A program made the translations under genes and the position numbers. 64,000 nt of DNA from Kryptolebias marmoratus (lineage: Eukaryota > Chordata > Actinopteri > Cyprinodontiformes > Rivulidae). How positions within the stretch are numbered: position 1 is the stretch's first letter; each line of letters begins with the position of its first letter. Positions 20,901 to 35,900 of this stretch are shown here, in pieces. The notes beneath the pieces were generated by a model. The model worked only from the letters and a program-made list of their open reading frames with translations, was not told the origin of the DNA and did not search any database. The stretch is taken from assembly GCF_001649575.2 (NCBI RefSeq), contig NC_051451.1:19558045-19622044 (forward strand), read 5' to 3'.

Positions 20901-23900
20901 TCTTCACAGCTTAAAAAACACCTCAAGTGTTTCTCTCAGATGTTTACACCGGTTCACATTTACACTAATCTTTATCTAAACCAGTTCGATAAGATTAGAT
21001 TATTAGTTTCTAAACATCCTAAACTAAACTTTCTGCTGCCTTTGTTACTTTAATTTTGTTGGCGATTCCTTAATTTTGTGTACATTTCTAATTTAATCTC
21101 ATCTTTAGATTTTAAATTCTGTTTTATCACCAAAACATCTAAAAAGCATTTATTATTCTCGCATAGCATGTGAGCCGATTTAAATCTGTAGCTGCTGGAG
21201 ATCCCAAAGGGGAACTCATGTAGTAGAAAAATGCCAAAACTGCTAGTATTTTTATGATTAATGGCTTTATTATTAATTAATCATTAATCCAAACCTGATC
21301 AGATTCAGGGATCCACTTCTGTACTTTGAAAGGAGGGAAATTTACTCTAATTTTACTCTAATTTCAGATTTTTAAAACGCAGAAAGTTGTTACAGTTATT
21401 AAGATTAATGCATTAAATCTGAAATGTTTCTGAGTCAAACAGAAAAATCTTGAGTTTAGCTTGTAAACGCTGCGTTTGTAAAGTCATCGTTAGTTATGTC
21501 AGATAAATACAGTAAAACTCAGTGTGAAGGGGATTTAAACTGGAAAATAATGTAGTGATACCTCAAACAGGGATTTATTAAAACAGGAGGGGAAAAATCA
21601 TGTTTCAAAAGAGAAATTTAAATTTATTTATAAATATAAAAAGTACAATGTCTCCCCTGAATTTAGTCTAAAAAACATTTTGAAGTTAGTTTTCCAATCT
21701 TCCTCTCCTCTTACAGAGAAACTGGAGAGCTGACTGCGTGTTACAGCTTTAAAATCCTGTAACCTTAGTCAGCCTTTAAATAATAATAAAGAAGGGAGTA
21801 GGAAGTAATGTATCTGTTCATTAACATGCATGTTAGTCAGACATCCCTGTTTAAAGATTAAAAGGGATAATCACTCAGGATGTCAGGGAGAGTTGAGGGA
21901 CAAATGCTGACTTTCTCCGTTTCCGTGTTGAGCTCTCGATGCAAAAAAAAAAAAAAAAAANGTCTATATTTCTGTCCCAGGGTTTCCAACATTAACAGAG
22001 TATTGAGTTTTTTAAAAAAAAAAAAAAAAGCCATTTATTGTGAAAAAGGGACGACGGTACTGACTTTACAGGTAAATTAAAGCAGATCAAATTCTCCCTG
22101 GTTCTTGCTCTAATCGAGTTTTTAACAATTTGGAAATAAAACATGTTTAACTGCATATTACTCTGTTTGTACTTGCTTTACTCTTTTGCTTCTTTTCAAA
22201 AAATAAAAATAAAAAACCCTGAAACTCCAAATGTAGTTCTTGTTAATGGAGTGTTATAGAGAACATTCAATGAGCGGAAACACTGATTTCTGCAGTTGGT
22301 GATTAAAAAGCCATGAATTTTACCAAGTTGAGATGTAAGTAATATTCAGTGTCTGTAACGTGGTCGATCACAGACAGACTATACTATAGGAAGTAAACAA
22401 AGAGAAATGGTTTTATCTTAATGTGTTTTGGAGCTTCATCGTCCCTCATGCAGCCTTGTTTCCTCCACCCTGAAGCCCGCTGTCATATATTCATGTCCCA
22501 GGGCTCGATGAAAAGCCACTGAGCTGTGATGTATGAACTGAGATAAATAAGTGAAGCAGCAGACGGCCGGTGTCAGACCACCGGGCTCAGCGGGTAAAAC
22601 GAGGGCGAGCTTTTCTTCTCACAAACGCGAAGCTGGATAAATAAGTCAGAAAGTGAGTCTGAGCATCGACAAGTGGATTAAATTCATCATCGAGTCTCGT
22701 GTCGACTTGGTTTTGTCGTCAGCTGCCGCCAAGGACGGCGGGCAGTCATGTAAATGCATGTATGTGTTTATCCATATGTCTGTTAGCAAAATATCTCACG
22801 AAACAGGGCAGATTTTAATGAAATAATCATTGTGTGTGCATCTACTTAATTCAAAATGTCTAAAACTCTTTAAATGTTTATGGATCCTGAGTTTAAATTG
22901 GGTCTGGTGGTAGCTGAGAGTCATCCCCATCACACACTCTGAGTGCTAACTGATCACAGGAGATCCTTGATTTAAACGTCCTTATAGACAGGCGGCGGGC
23001 AATATGCATTACTTCAGATAATCCTAGTTTAATATTTTTGTTGTTGTTGTTGTTTTAGGAGCGTGGGGTAGAGTAGATTAATGTTAATGTTGTCACTTGC
23101 AAAGTGGTCAAAAATAGACCATGTCTTGCTCAAAATGCTTAAAATTATTACAAAAAAAGAGAAATCAAAGCTAAGCTGGATATATATTGACACACATCTG
23201 AAAAAGCAGCAGCAGATTGTTTTACTCATTCACTTTGTTCAGATTAATGAATAAGATGAGAAACAATCTGACCAGAAAGCCACACTTTCTGAGGTGAAAC
23301 CATCAAAGTTCAGTAAGTTCTATATTCGTCTCCACTGATTCTTGATTTTCCTCGAATCACAATAACTGTCTTGGCTTAACCTCTATGGATCGCAATCAAA
23401 CTAATCTGAAAGTTAAAGAGGACAGATTCACCGCCCAATCTAAAAGACACAACATGTAAGGTCAAACACCATTTTTGAATCTGGAGAACTACCTGCAAAA
23501 AATATATCAGTGATACTTCAGGTTTCCAGTAACAGTGTTGCTCTCTTACACACACACACACAGATACTCACATCCAGCATGAATCTGGCCTCGTCCATTC
23601 TGTTATTTTCCAACAGCTGGAAAAAGAGATCTAAAGCTGGTATGTAGCAGTTAAAGTGGTTGGCTAGCCGCTCTGCCATAGCACTCACTGCAACAGGAAC
23701 AAGCACACACCGGTCAGGACATATTTGCTTCTGCTGGGCGTCATTTATACATCGCTCCACGTTCTTTTTACATATTAAACGTGTACACATCGTCTCTGTG
23801 TGGGTGTCTTACACTTGTCAAAGGCCTTTTCGTTGCCAGATTCCACGACCTTTTTGAAGACAAACGATAACCTGGGCTTTGAGGTGCTTGGAGTCAGGCA

Positions 23901-26900
23901 GATTTCTTCCAGCAGCCCTACTGCCAAATCAAGATCCCCACTGAAAAGAAAGGATGGGAAGACTTTATTTGCAGATTACCAACAACAGAAAGCAGTTATG
24001 TGAACTATGAAATGGTTTTTGTTGTATTTTGTTTTCTATTAGAAAACTGGATGTGTCGAATAATAAATTTCCACCAAGGAACCGTTCAAGGAACACAAAC
24101 TACAAAATGTCCAACATGGCCACATTTATATAAGGGATGCTGAGGAACTAGAACAATAAAGTTGCTCCCTATTGTTGTATTAAGTTTATAAAACAACTCA
24201 ACAAAAAAATATCAGCTTCCCTTTCTGTCCTTTAGAACTTCCCTCTGGGGGCAAATCTACTCAGACTCCCATTAACTCGGTGAAATCTTTGTTTTAGGTT
24301 TTTGTTTTTGCTGATGTTGCCACAACCAAATAAAAGGCTGCACGGCAAAGCACTACAAGTCGGAAACAACTCAGTCTGGCAACCTGAGCTCTGCGCTAAC
24401 ACTTTACGCTCCCTGCCCTCTCGCCGCCGTCACTGGTTGTAATGGTGTGTGTGCGTGTGTGTGTGTTTGCGTGCGTCTAGAAGTGAGCGACTATATCCAT
24501 GCTGATTGTTGCAACCGGGACCGTCTGAATAATTCAGGGAGGGCCCCCACTAAATGTGGAGCGCCGCTTTTCCGCCGCAGCTCTTAACCAGTCAGCTTGA
24601 CTCAGATACGGGGNNNNNNNNNNNNNNNNNNNNNNNNNNNNNNNNNNNNNNNNNNNNNNNNNNNNNNNNNNNNNNNNNNNNNNNNNNNNNNNNNNNNNNN
24701 NNNNNNNNNNNNNNNNNNNNNNNNNNNNNNNNNNNNNNNNNNNNNNNNNNNNNNNNNNNNNNNNNNNNNNNNNNNNNNNNNNNNNNNNNNNNNNNNNNNN
24801 NNNNNNNNNNNNNNNNNNNNNNNNNNNNNNNNNNNNNNNNNNNNNNNNNNNNNNNNNNNNNNNNNNNNNNNNNNNNNNNNNNNNNNNNNNNNNNNNNNNN
24901 NNNNNNNNNNNNNNNNNNNNNNNNNNNNNNNNNNNNNNNNNNNNNNNNNNNNNNNNNNNNNNNNNNGGGGGGGGTGTTTTCATAACATTAAAAGGACTCG
25001 AATAATCCCATTACCACAGCTTTGACACACCACTCGCCCTGTAAGCTTTTACTATAAGTGCGCGTCGTCCCGGATCTTGTCACACCGAAGGTAATAATTA
25101 AATTGTTATGTCAATCTAGGAGTATTTACACAATAGAAGAAGAAGTTCACAGTGGACTGTTTTTTTTGGCTAATCCGACCTGCAGCCCTGCTCGTCTGCA
25201 GTAATTATTTTTTCTGTTTAGTGTCTGAATGGCATCGGACTCAAAATACGGGCGTTAACTACTTTTAGGTACATAAATTAAAAACACAGGAGTCATAAAT
25301 CATCAAATGAACCCCCGGCCTTCAGCAGGTCTGCACATATAGACTCGGTGTCCTTACTTGGCGATGTGTGCCAGAGCCATGTTACCGGGCAACATCGTCT
25401 GGGGCAGGTTGATGGTTGTGCCAAAACTCTTGGTTAGCGATTCCAATTCTTGAATCATTGCCACCCTGCCACTGTCGGAGAGGGCCTGAACCAGACTGAC
25501 GATGGCGACTGTCAAGGGCACAGAATTGAACTGAACCATGTACCTCATCGTCTCCATGGCCTCTGTAAAGAAGCAAGTCAAAGTAAGCATGTGCGGACAT
25601 GTAAACAGCAGGGAAATGTGTTCGTTTTTACCGCATTAGTCTGAGTCTTACCTGTAGTCTGGCCATTCTTGGCGTGTGTGATGATGAGTAAACTGTTGGC
25701 GATGTTGCTCATCTTGAAGCGGGGTATGTGGGACTCGGCTCTGAGGGAAAATAAAGTCAGCTGTGAGAAATGTGTTTCTTTATTTGAAACAAATGGCTTT
25801 ATGAAATGTGTTTCCATCGGGACGGAGCAAAGTGCAAATCCTTTTTATGTCAACTGTAAAGAAAACTTTAGCATCATTATCCTCGTGTCCAACAAATCCA
25901 AGGTATTTAAATCGCCAGTCAAAACCAAACAGTTGCTTGTAGTTGTTTTTATCGGAATCTTTTTCGTTCCCAGAAAACACACAATGAGATAATCTTCACA
26001 GCTAACGGACAAGAAGAAAGACTTGTGTTTTTTTTGGACATCCAGCACGGCTGGAGGTTTTTTAATTTCTGGATCGTGTAATCCCGCGAGGGGCGAGCTG
26101 TTTTTACGAAAATGAAAAAGAATTATCCGTGTATTTGTCGTGATGTTTTTATATTAGATCGTGTGCACATGATAGATTTTATCCGTGTGCGACTGACGCT
26201 GAAAGAAAGGCCATTATTTCCCCAACTTTAAAGCTGATACTGGAGTGTACCATTAGGGGAAAATCTTCATAATCTGCAACAACTGAACCATCTACGTGGC
26301 ATGTTAGGCATTATGAGGCATCACATTTAGAAAAGCATTAGACTCCGCAGAGACGGAGGGGATAAACACATGAGCTGAAAGATACAAGACAATAGGAATA
26401 AATCTGATTGGCAGCAAGTCTGAGCCTTTAGTAAAGCTCCTGCTGTGACCTGAAAATAATACAGACATCAAGGATTTGATTGATGTCGCCGTATATGTGA
26501 TGTTCCTCCGTGCTGAGCTCTGTTGGTGTATCCATGTGAGGAAGGCTGCTCCTGCTTCACTCCATCTGTATATATTTGCTGTCCCTTTCAGCCGCTCTCA
26601 TTTTCCGGGGTTTTTTTGCCACTAAAACCTCAATCAAACTTGCCTCCTGCCTTTTTTTTTATTTATTATTATAGCCCTGCAACCAGATTAATCCTTCCGC
26701 TCAATTGAGCATCGGGCTGGCAATCCTTATCGCCACGGCGACACCAGGCCAAGCAGCAGCATCCGGCAGCTGCTCTGACAGGGTCAAGCCGAAGATTGGA
26801 GTAGTAACAGGGTCGCTGACTGATTGCCGGAGAGGCCGAGCAGCGGGGGGGCAGAATTATTCTTATCAAGTGGGAGAAAATCTCTAGAGGCTGTCCTTTC

Positions 26901-29900
26901 GCTCACCTTTCCTCCCCTCCAACACACACTCCACCACTCTCTCACCTTCTCCTTCTAGGGGTATTGCATTTTAGCCAATGAATCCCCCTCTTCTGCTTCT
27001 TCCTCTCATCATCACTCTCTCACAATCCCTTAATCTCACCATAAGTACCCCACTGCTCAATTCTGCACAGATTACCTAAAAACACACACGCTCAGAATTA
27101 ATGCCTATAGCGTCTTCATTATCTCCATACGTGATTAAATCTAGCCCTCCTCCTTTCATTCACTCCTCTTTTCCTATTTAGCCCCCTTTTATCTCAGCCT
27201 TTTTCCTTCCCATTTCCATCTTTCCCCGACTCTCCTCTCAGCTCATTTCACTTCTCATTAAGAGAGCAGATAAACTAAGCTTTTATCCAGGCGGGGATGC
27301 CATAAACCAATTCAAACAGAGACTGGAGATGGGTTATCACTCGTATTTGCCTTGTGCTTGTTGAAACACGGGTCTAAAATTGATATGATTATTCTTGTAA
27401 TAAAAGAGAGTGAACCATGTAGAGAGCTGAGGGGGAAAAAAAACAGAAAAGAGACAGTGTAATGGATGTTTTTACATGTTTTCTTTTCTGTACAATTTAG
27501 TGACTGCAGCTCTTCTCTCAGCGTGTGTCATTATGTTATTATCTCTTTGCTTTGGTGTTTTCTTCTGCAGAAGGAAAGTGATTAAAAAAGCCACAAAAGG
27601 AGATAAAGAAAATGTAGGAGATTATCTAAAAAAAAAAAAGAAAAAAGAAAAAAAGGAAATAGCAAAAGAAGATCCGTTCTGTGTTAAGCTCAAATCTGTA
27701 ATACCTCTGTCTGTCCGTCCATTTGTCTCCAGGCTCAAGCCCTGATATGGACCCAGTAACACAACAACACATGATACATCACTAATTGGAAGAAGATTGA
27801 TGTTTCAGCACAAAGTCACAAGCTTACCAGAAAACCTAAATTAATCTGGACATCCGAGCTCGTGTGTGTGTGTAAGTGTGTGTGTCTTGGGGCTTAATGT
27901 GAACCATTGTTCATATCCAGCAGGGTTGAGCATGTTAACACACAATCACTTTCTAATCCTCATGTCCACCGAGGAGCTGCAGTTTGAGCCTCGTGTCCTC
28001 AGCTGCCTCCAGCTGAGGACGAGAGGAAGAGCAGCAGAGAATTAACCACAACGCACGCCAAATTTGTCATTTTTTTTAATGCTCAGAACCTAAACACTGA
28101 ATGGTGCCATCTGTCCTTACTGAGGGTGAATACGCTACAAATATTAAATGCTTTAAATATAATCTGAACCAAAGACAGAAATTGTGTGTGTGGGTCAAAT
28201 ACAGGGCATCATATTGTGAACGACCACATCAAATTTTAGCTCATTATCTGTAAAACTGACTGAGGTACGGTCATTTCTCTGTTGACTAATGTGGATTGGT
28301 TGTGGCAGCCATCTTGGACTGGGACTGACTCTAAAAACTAATCAGTTCTAGATGAATATCTGATCATTGTTTTTCATTAAAACACACTCATTTTGCTAAA
28401 AGATAAACAGTTTGAGTAGCACCTGGAATATGACACGTCTGTAAAACTGACTGAATTGTAGCCATTTTTGTGTTTTCTAAAGGTCAGTTGGCTGTGGCGG
28501 CCATCTTGAATTAGGCAATCTGTTGTGGAAGTATATCCAATGATTATTTTCCTTCTTTTATTTTGCACAGTCTGACTGAGTTTAAGCATTTTTGTGTTTT
28601 TTGTTTAGTCATCGTTAATCAGGTTGACTCCAAAAGTTACTCGGTTGCAGAGTCAGCAGGGGTCAATCATCAAAACAGAGGCTGACGATTCTCAAGAAAG
28701 ATGAACTTGATGGTTAAGTTTAGAAAATGTCTCCCACCATTTGATTCAGCATTTAGATCACGGGAGGCTCTGACAATCTGCATGTGTTAGTAACCTTGAA
28801 AAAATGTTTTGAAGTTAAGGCAACATTAGTGACTTTCACATTCTCAACATTTCCAAAAAACTCTGAATCTCACCTTACGAAAATACATAAAGAAGAAGAA
28901 ACTGTCACCTGAGAAACAACCTGAAGGAGGTGAAGTAAAGATTCATGCCTGTGACTTTTAGATCTCAAGTTTTACTTCTTAATATGACACCACTTGTTAG
29001 TCATTTTTAAATGTGAAGGCAAAACGTAGGGCTCTGATTGTCTGAAAAGAGAGTTTATGTAATGGAATGCTGCAACAAGTTAAAACTTATGTTTTCACCA
29101 TACTCTTATAAAAAAAGTGATATGTGAACAAATGAATGGGAGATGGTCTAAAACTTGCTGTATCTTGTGACAAGCAAAGTGTTTGGGAGCAATTCTGCAT
29201 CCTGTTATCCTACTCTGAGAATTTCTTATTAAGACAATTTGTCGAGACGCCTACATTTCCTTGACGGCCATGGCTTCATTAATGGATCCTGTAGCCAACA
29301 GGGTACGGATCAGGTTGTCGTACAAGACTATGGACAGTCTCACACCCTTCTGATTTGCCTTCTTCAGCTCCTTAATTGTTTCTGTAGACGAGAAAAGACA
29401 AAAACAAAATGAGTGAGGTAGGATGGAAGGAAGTTTTAGATGATCTTTGCATCACTGGAAGTGCAAGAGTTTTGCAGAAAAAAAAAAGTTATTTAATAAC
29501 TAAAAAGACGTACATCTTTTTGCTCATTTGAATGGGAATGGTAAAAAGAGCGGTGTAGAGCTTGGATCAGAAGCTTATTTCAGTTTTAAATTTAGGATGC
29601 AAAAGACGTGAAGTAAAATTTTACACATCCCAGCTTCTTGTGTTTAATAATTCTCATGTTGGACAAACACTGGGACCTCCTGCTGCTTACCTTCGATTTT
29701 GCCCTTCTTACAGAGAGTCAGCAGATGGGCCTGGAAATCCTCCCTGCTTTCTGCTTTTAAGGTGTTCTTCGTTGGCTCGACCTGCTGTGTGGCGCTGGTG
29801 TTGTCGTTGTACCATGACTGTGAACGAAACACAGAAAACAATGCAACAGCTCTGCGTGGCGATTCCATCAAAACACGACTACATGCAGCCTGGAAACACC

Positions 29901-32900
29901 TTCAGCCAGAAACGAGTTGGAGTGTGTGTGTGTGCGTTTAAGACAGTGCAATAACGACAGGCAGGCCGGGCAGGGTCCTGTAATGCTCGCTCACCCATGT
30001 CGCTATGAGGGGAGGGGGGTTAAGCTGTATTGGCTAGGGGCAAATTAGGTCTGGCACCCCGGGGGCAAAAGAAAAATGCGTGCGTTAGAGAGTTTGTGTG
30101 TTGGAGCGGGAAGTGTCAACTGAAGAGCCCCTGGGGTCACAAAGTTCATCGCCTCAGGCAACAGCAATCGCTTCCTGTCTCGTCACGATTTGTGCTTTTG
30201 AAGCATGCAAACCGAAGACGAGGGAGGAAAAATAAAATCTGCAAGGACGAACAGGGCGGCGAAAACAGAACAGTTTTAAAGCGACGCTGCAAATTAAGCG
30301 TAGCAGAGGGGGGAACAAAAAAAATAAAACCCCCAGAAAATCCGATTCTCACTTAATTTGGGTCCAGCTGAGCATCAAACAGCAGCCATATGGTGGCATT
30401 TAGCTGCTGGCTAAATTAGTCAGGCCTTACAGATTTACAGACAGATCAAGCTGTAATTCCTTTCACCAGCCAGCCTGTCTGATTGACTACACTTCAGATC
30501 AGAGCTTCAATCCCGTTTACTCTACATGTAATGAACGGAGGCTTAAAATGGAGCAAAGTTATGGGGGGAGGGGAGGGCTGCTTGGTGAACAGCTGATAAG
30601 AGTTTGAGGTTTTTCGGGGGGTTAGCTTCGACCACCAGAGGCCAGGGTCAACCTCCTCTTTGGATAATCTATTCAGTGAGTAACACTTTTTCACTGAGAG
30701 AATTAAAAATCGTCTTCATTGTCTTATAAATCTAGTTATTAGTTTGTGTGTCTTTGCAACTAAAGTTTTCACTGTAATGTAATAAAATATTCAATTTAAC
30801 CTAAATAAGCTTCAACTCTTATGATTGCATATCAAGGACACCACTAGTATCATGGTAATAATGTAAAAAGATTGATTTAATTTTATTATTTTCTTAGTTG
30901 CACTTGCAGTTTTGAGTGCAGGTGTGTTTAACACACAGGGAATATCCAGCCTTTGCCTTGTAGATGGAGCGAGACAGACTGTTTGGAAAGCGAGTGAGTA
31001 AAATGTGAACAAATCAGGTAGGCGGACAAAGTGAAGCATAACCCGGCTGCAGAAAATGCATACTGACAGAAATAACCATTTAACAGCTACAATTACCCAC
31101 CATTTATTGTCACTGAAAATGCAAGGAGAGAACAGGTTGGGTTTGATCATAGCTCCAGCATGAATGTGAATCAGACCTCAGACATCTTTAGTTAGGAATC
31201 TTTGCTAAGAGCTTTGATTTTTGCTTTCAGATTTACTTGCTTTGCTTTGTCCCACCGGCTGGTACCGCATTTATTGTCTCTAATAAGCATCATTAGGGTC
31301 TTGTAAACATGAGATTTTACCTCGGGCACCTCAAACGGCACCTCCTGATTGTTATTCTTCAGGATATCTGCCAGCATACGCAGCGTCCTCTCCCTGGGAA
31401 TCAAGTTCTCTTCCTGCATCTTTGTCCATGTGGTTTCTGCCTTCTGCCAGTCATTTGTCTCCTCTGAAAACAACCAGAAACACAAATCAGCGGGAATGAA
31501 AGGTTTTAATTTGTCATAAAGGCATGACACACAGACCTATGTGGTTAAATAGTCAGCTTGCCACCCAGCCTTTCCCAGAGAGCAATTTCTGACAAAGCGC
31601 TCCACGCTGAGAGGAAGCAATCAAAGCTCCAATCTGATCAACTGACTGACCCTCGACTCTGCTGTAATTTATCAAACACACTAACTATGGTGTTTGTGTG
31701 TGCGTGTCTGCGGGGAAGTAGGGGGGAAATGGCACAATGACAATCAGCTTTAACACTCCAATCACAATTGTTATCAGCTCTGCAGCAATCACACCAAGTC
31801 TTGTGCTTCCTCCCGACTGATCCCACTCCGTCCGACACTCAGCGACTGAGGAAAGAACACTGAAGCACGAGCGGAGGTGGGAGGTCAAATGAGCAGAAGA
31901 CACAGGAGTTGAGCGGTACAGACACCCGCGCACAGAGACAAATGAAGGACGGAGACTTACTGCAGAGCCTGATGATGTAGCTGTACATCTCATCTCTGTC
32001 ACATTCAAACAGCTTGGCCGTCATCTGCACCATCTCCTCCAGTTGCTCCATCTAAATCCAAACACAGCAGACTTTTCAAAGAAGAATTTCCTCTTTTTTT
32101 TTTGCTCTGATTTATGTTTTATCAATTCTGATTATCCTTGTAGCTGTGTGCACGTGTTTGGGTGTGTTACCTTGTTAGCACTGATGCATTTTTCTGCAAA
32201 CCACTGCAGGCGTCCAGGCTTTGCCCTCAGCCCAGGGGTCTATGAAAGGGACACAGATGACACAGTTTGGTAAAAAAATTAACAAATAATGAATACTGCT
32301 ATACCGATCAGGTGCCCGTGTCAGTGTGTTTGCTCTGTATATAAACTCGTCATTAACTAAATTGGTCAGGTTGTTTAAGTATTAAACTGTTTTAGAAATG
32401 TTTTCCAACACAGGCTTAAATCCCTCCATTTAAGCAGGAAAAGATACTGAAGTTAAAAAGTTGAGAAACATTAAAGCACTATTCACAGAGAAAGTAAAAT
32501 AAAAGTAAAAGATTGATGCAAACCCATCGAGTCTAAGATGTGTTTTCAGAGTTAACTGATGAGGATCAACGACAGCCTAAAATTGGAGACACTAAAGCCG
32601 AATTTATTTGTTTTGAAAATGAATTCTTTTTAAATATGGATGGATTATAAAACAAGACGCCCCTGCCTCACCTTCCTGCCCAACTCTTCTATCAGACCTC
32701 AGACCTGCAGCTGAAGCCCTGAAGCATCCTCTGAATAAATAAAAATCCTAAAACTGAAGGTTAACGGCGCATACCTCCACATCACTGAGTTAGGATTACA
32801 GAAAGAGTTAAAAGAGAGAAAACGAAATTTAAAAAAAAACAATTTTGAAGACCAGAAAATAACTGATATTTCTTATTTTTCAAGATAACAGATCAGATTA

Positions 32901-35900
32901 CACGCTGATCTAATAATTATGTTTTCATTTATAGTATTTTACTGAATTATTTGTGTGCTACAGATAAATTAAACACGTAGACAAAAAAAATATCACAGAT
33001 TTTTGTTTTTTATGTACAAAGCCTCAACACTGCTGCAGTTTAAATAAAATCCTGTGATGAAAAGCCTGTTTTTAAAAAGCATCGACTGACGTCTCTGCAT
33101 CTGCATTCTTCCATTTTACAGAGATTTGCTTTTTTTTTTGTTGTTGTCTGAAATCACCAGTGATATGCAGATAAGCAGAGTATTTGTGCGGTCAATGAGG
33201 GGCTGACATAGATTGATCTGCAGGCTCATGTCGCCGTGATTTAGCCCGATATGTGCAGTGCCTACATGATTATTATCGTGGAATAACAGTGATCGCGATT
33301 TCATCAGTGTCCTGGGGCTTTGATACAATCTGAATAAGACAAGGATTGAGAAATTTCACTCTCCCTCTTTTCTCTGTAATCTGGGTGAGAAGGGGGGGTG
33401 TGGGGTGGGGGGGAGGTGGTGGAAGAGAAACACAGAATGATCTGGCTGCAAGTTAATCTGACCGAGGATCAACAACGCTCAATCCCCGCTGGCCTCTTTG
33501 ATGGGCCACCCATCAAACTGTGAGGTAGGGAAAAAAGTAAGCTTTTAAAGATGGAAAAGATGAGCTTCATCCTTTTCCATGACCATCCCTCCCCGGCTGT
33601 CGTCCTTTCCTCTTTCAATCCCCACATCTCCAAATTCCTCCCTCTTCCTCCGTCTTTTCCCCTGCCTCTCCATCCTTCTAGCCGTCCCAGGCAGAGGCAT
33701 TATGTTCTTACCCAACGAGCCAAAGGGACAAATTAAAATCTGTAGCACTCACTCTCTCTCTCAGGCTGTCTAATCTTCTTAGAGACTAAGGCTCGATGCG
33801 AGTGCTCCATCTATTTTTTTTTTGCCTTCAATTCATTTTACTTGGAAAAGTCTTGAGGGCTCAAAGCAGCATGACTATTTGCCAAAACACGTACACACAA
33901 GTCTGAATGTGTTTGGGATTGTGATTTCGTCAGGAGAAATCTCCCTAATCTAAGACGGAAATACAATCCTCAGAAATAAGAAGACACGTCGCTGACATAT
34001 ACAGACGTAGGTCAAAAGAATTCAAAGCAGAAAGAAAAACAACAACAACCAGCGCTCCCCGTCAGAGAAATAATAAAAAAAATGTCAAGCAGGTCAGATT
34101 ATCAGGACAATCCTCACACAAACATGCAGCCAAGTAAATATAGTACATCTTGTTGCCTCTTACAGATTTTTTTTAGTAACCTTCAGGTGTTAAAACCTCA
34201 TTCTTGCGTGTATTTAAAAAAAAAAAGAGAATAGGCTAAAAAACTGACCCCGTCTCACCTCCACTTAACAAACCCTCTCCATCTCAGTTCCTAATGTTTC
34301 AATTCTACTAATCACATGGCCACTTAGCACACACACACACACACACAGCCCTCTCCCTAACACAAAAACACATAATAGCTCACCACTCTTTAGCAACACC
34401 ACCTAACCTTGACCATCACACAGACACACACACGCCTGCTGCAATAATAGCCCCAGCCATCTGACAATCCCCTACCTAAGCGTGACCATTTAGCACAAAA
34501 TTGGCCACCTTTCTCTATCATTACACTTAATTAGCTGTGATTAATCAGCTGCCAATTATACCAAACAGAGCCTAAAGAGAGAAACCACTCTGGTCCACCA
34601 CTTGACGCTCTCAAAAAGAGGGTGGGGGGAGGTATTTGTGCATTTGAATGAGTGTGTAACTATTAATTTTTGAGTGATGAGAAATATGATGCTATTGTAG
34701 ACACCTGATATCAATTGTGATGCAGGAATAATAATAGAAAGCTCAAAGTGAACTTTGCAGGTTAGCTGAAAAACGACTTTTGAAATACCATAACCTTTTT
34801 TTTTTTCTTTTCTCCCCGACTTCCTCAAAGAAACAAAAGAAAAAGAAATACAAAGTTTGCTGTTTGTGTGTTTGTTCGTTAGCAAAATATCTCATAATCC
34901 ACCGGACGGATGTTAACAGGGCGTACATCTAACAACTGATTAACTTTTGGCTGCCACAGCCAACAGAAAATTGACCGTACCTCAGTCATTTTAACAGACA
35001 TCAAGCTCAAATTTGGTGTGGTAGTAGCTGAGAGTCATCTCCGGCACATACTCCGAGTGCTAACAGACCAGTCGAGATCTTCGTTTTAAAGTTGGGGACA
35101 CAGCTGACATTAAGGAATTCCTTCAAGGAATCCTCCGGGTTTTATTTTACTTCTTATTAAAGTTTACATAAATTAGTTCAAACACCACTCTTTAAAAAAG
35201 TATGGTTTGTACAACAGTTCTCATTGAACATTTCATAAAAACAAAAAGCCTCAACAAGTGTAAACGCAGGAGTTGTAGGAAACTGGGGGTTTTCATACAC
35301 GTAGGCCGCCTCCTTGACTCCTCCGCTCACACACCACTGGCATGTAGTTGATCGTAGGACCAGGATAGCAGCCATATAATCTTAGTGGTGGAGGGGAATC
35401 AGAGCCACAGCAACAAGATGTTGATAATATCTAAGAGCGTCTGAATCCTCAAGAGGGTAAAGAGATAACGAGTGATGTCAGAGTAAGCGGGTTCAGTTCC
35501 TCTTTTGTTCTCATCCAGATCCAACCCTGTAACGGCCTCGTCTCTCCTCCGCTGAGGTCAGGCTCATCCCTCGTTTCATCCGTTCATCAATCACTCTGTC
35601 CCTGACTTCTGATTTTATCCATGTGAAAATCACTTTGAATCTGATCTTTTTCCTCACACTAATCTGCAGGGCTTATAGCAGGACTTGAGATGACAAAAGA
35701 TAGAAATATTCACTAAATATTCAGGTCAGATGATTACCAACAACAGAAAGAGGATGGCAATTCCATCTTGCATGTCCTCAGTGGGCCTCGCAGCAGTCCT
35801 GCGGGTATTTATTTTTGCAAATTTACTCTTTGATGATAATTTACTTTTATATTTTTTATGTCACATTAGTATTTATTGTGTAAATGCTGAGTCAGCATTC

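Larger units (their letters stand above)
18242..23571 (-). other. lrpprc intron, 5.3 kb
   Basis: Holds a possible conserved element (18420-18640), a fragment of the dispersed repeat (19060-19145), an (ATA)n run (19206-19231), a (CA)n (20184-20208), a G-rich GGGA tandem (20700-20733), poly(A) runs around a single N at 21961, and a second dispersed-repeat copy (22755-22985). No exon was found inside. Confidence 0.6.

Noticed and set aside
24534..25025. Open frames of about 140 codons on both strands across the N gap
   Set aside because: They consist almost wholly of unknown bases; the flanking lrpprc exons already join in phase without them.
29562..29954. 130-codon plus-strand open frame
   Set aside because: Antisense shadow of the lrpprc exon at 29691-29817.
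31192..31320. Extension of an lrpprc exon ([16 protein letters not shown] and on)
   Set aside because: A good donor CCCGAG|GTAAAA at 31321 gives phase 0 and joins SWYNDN, as in human FDVPELWY; the extension has no phase-0 donor before its stop.
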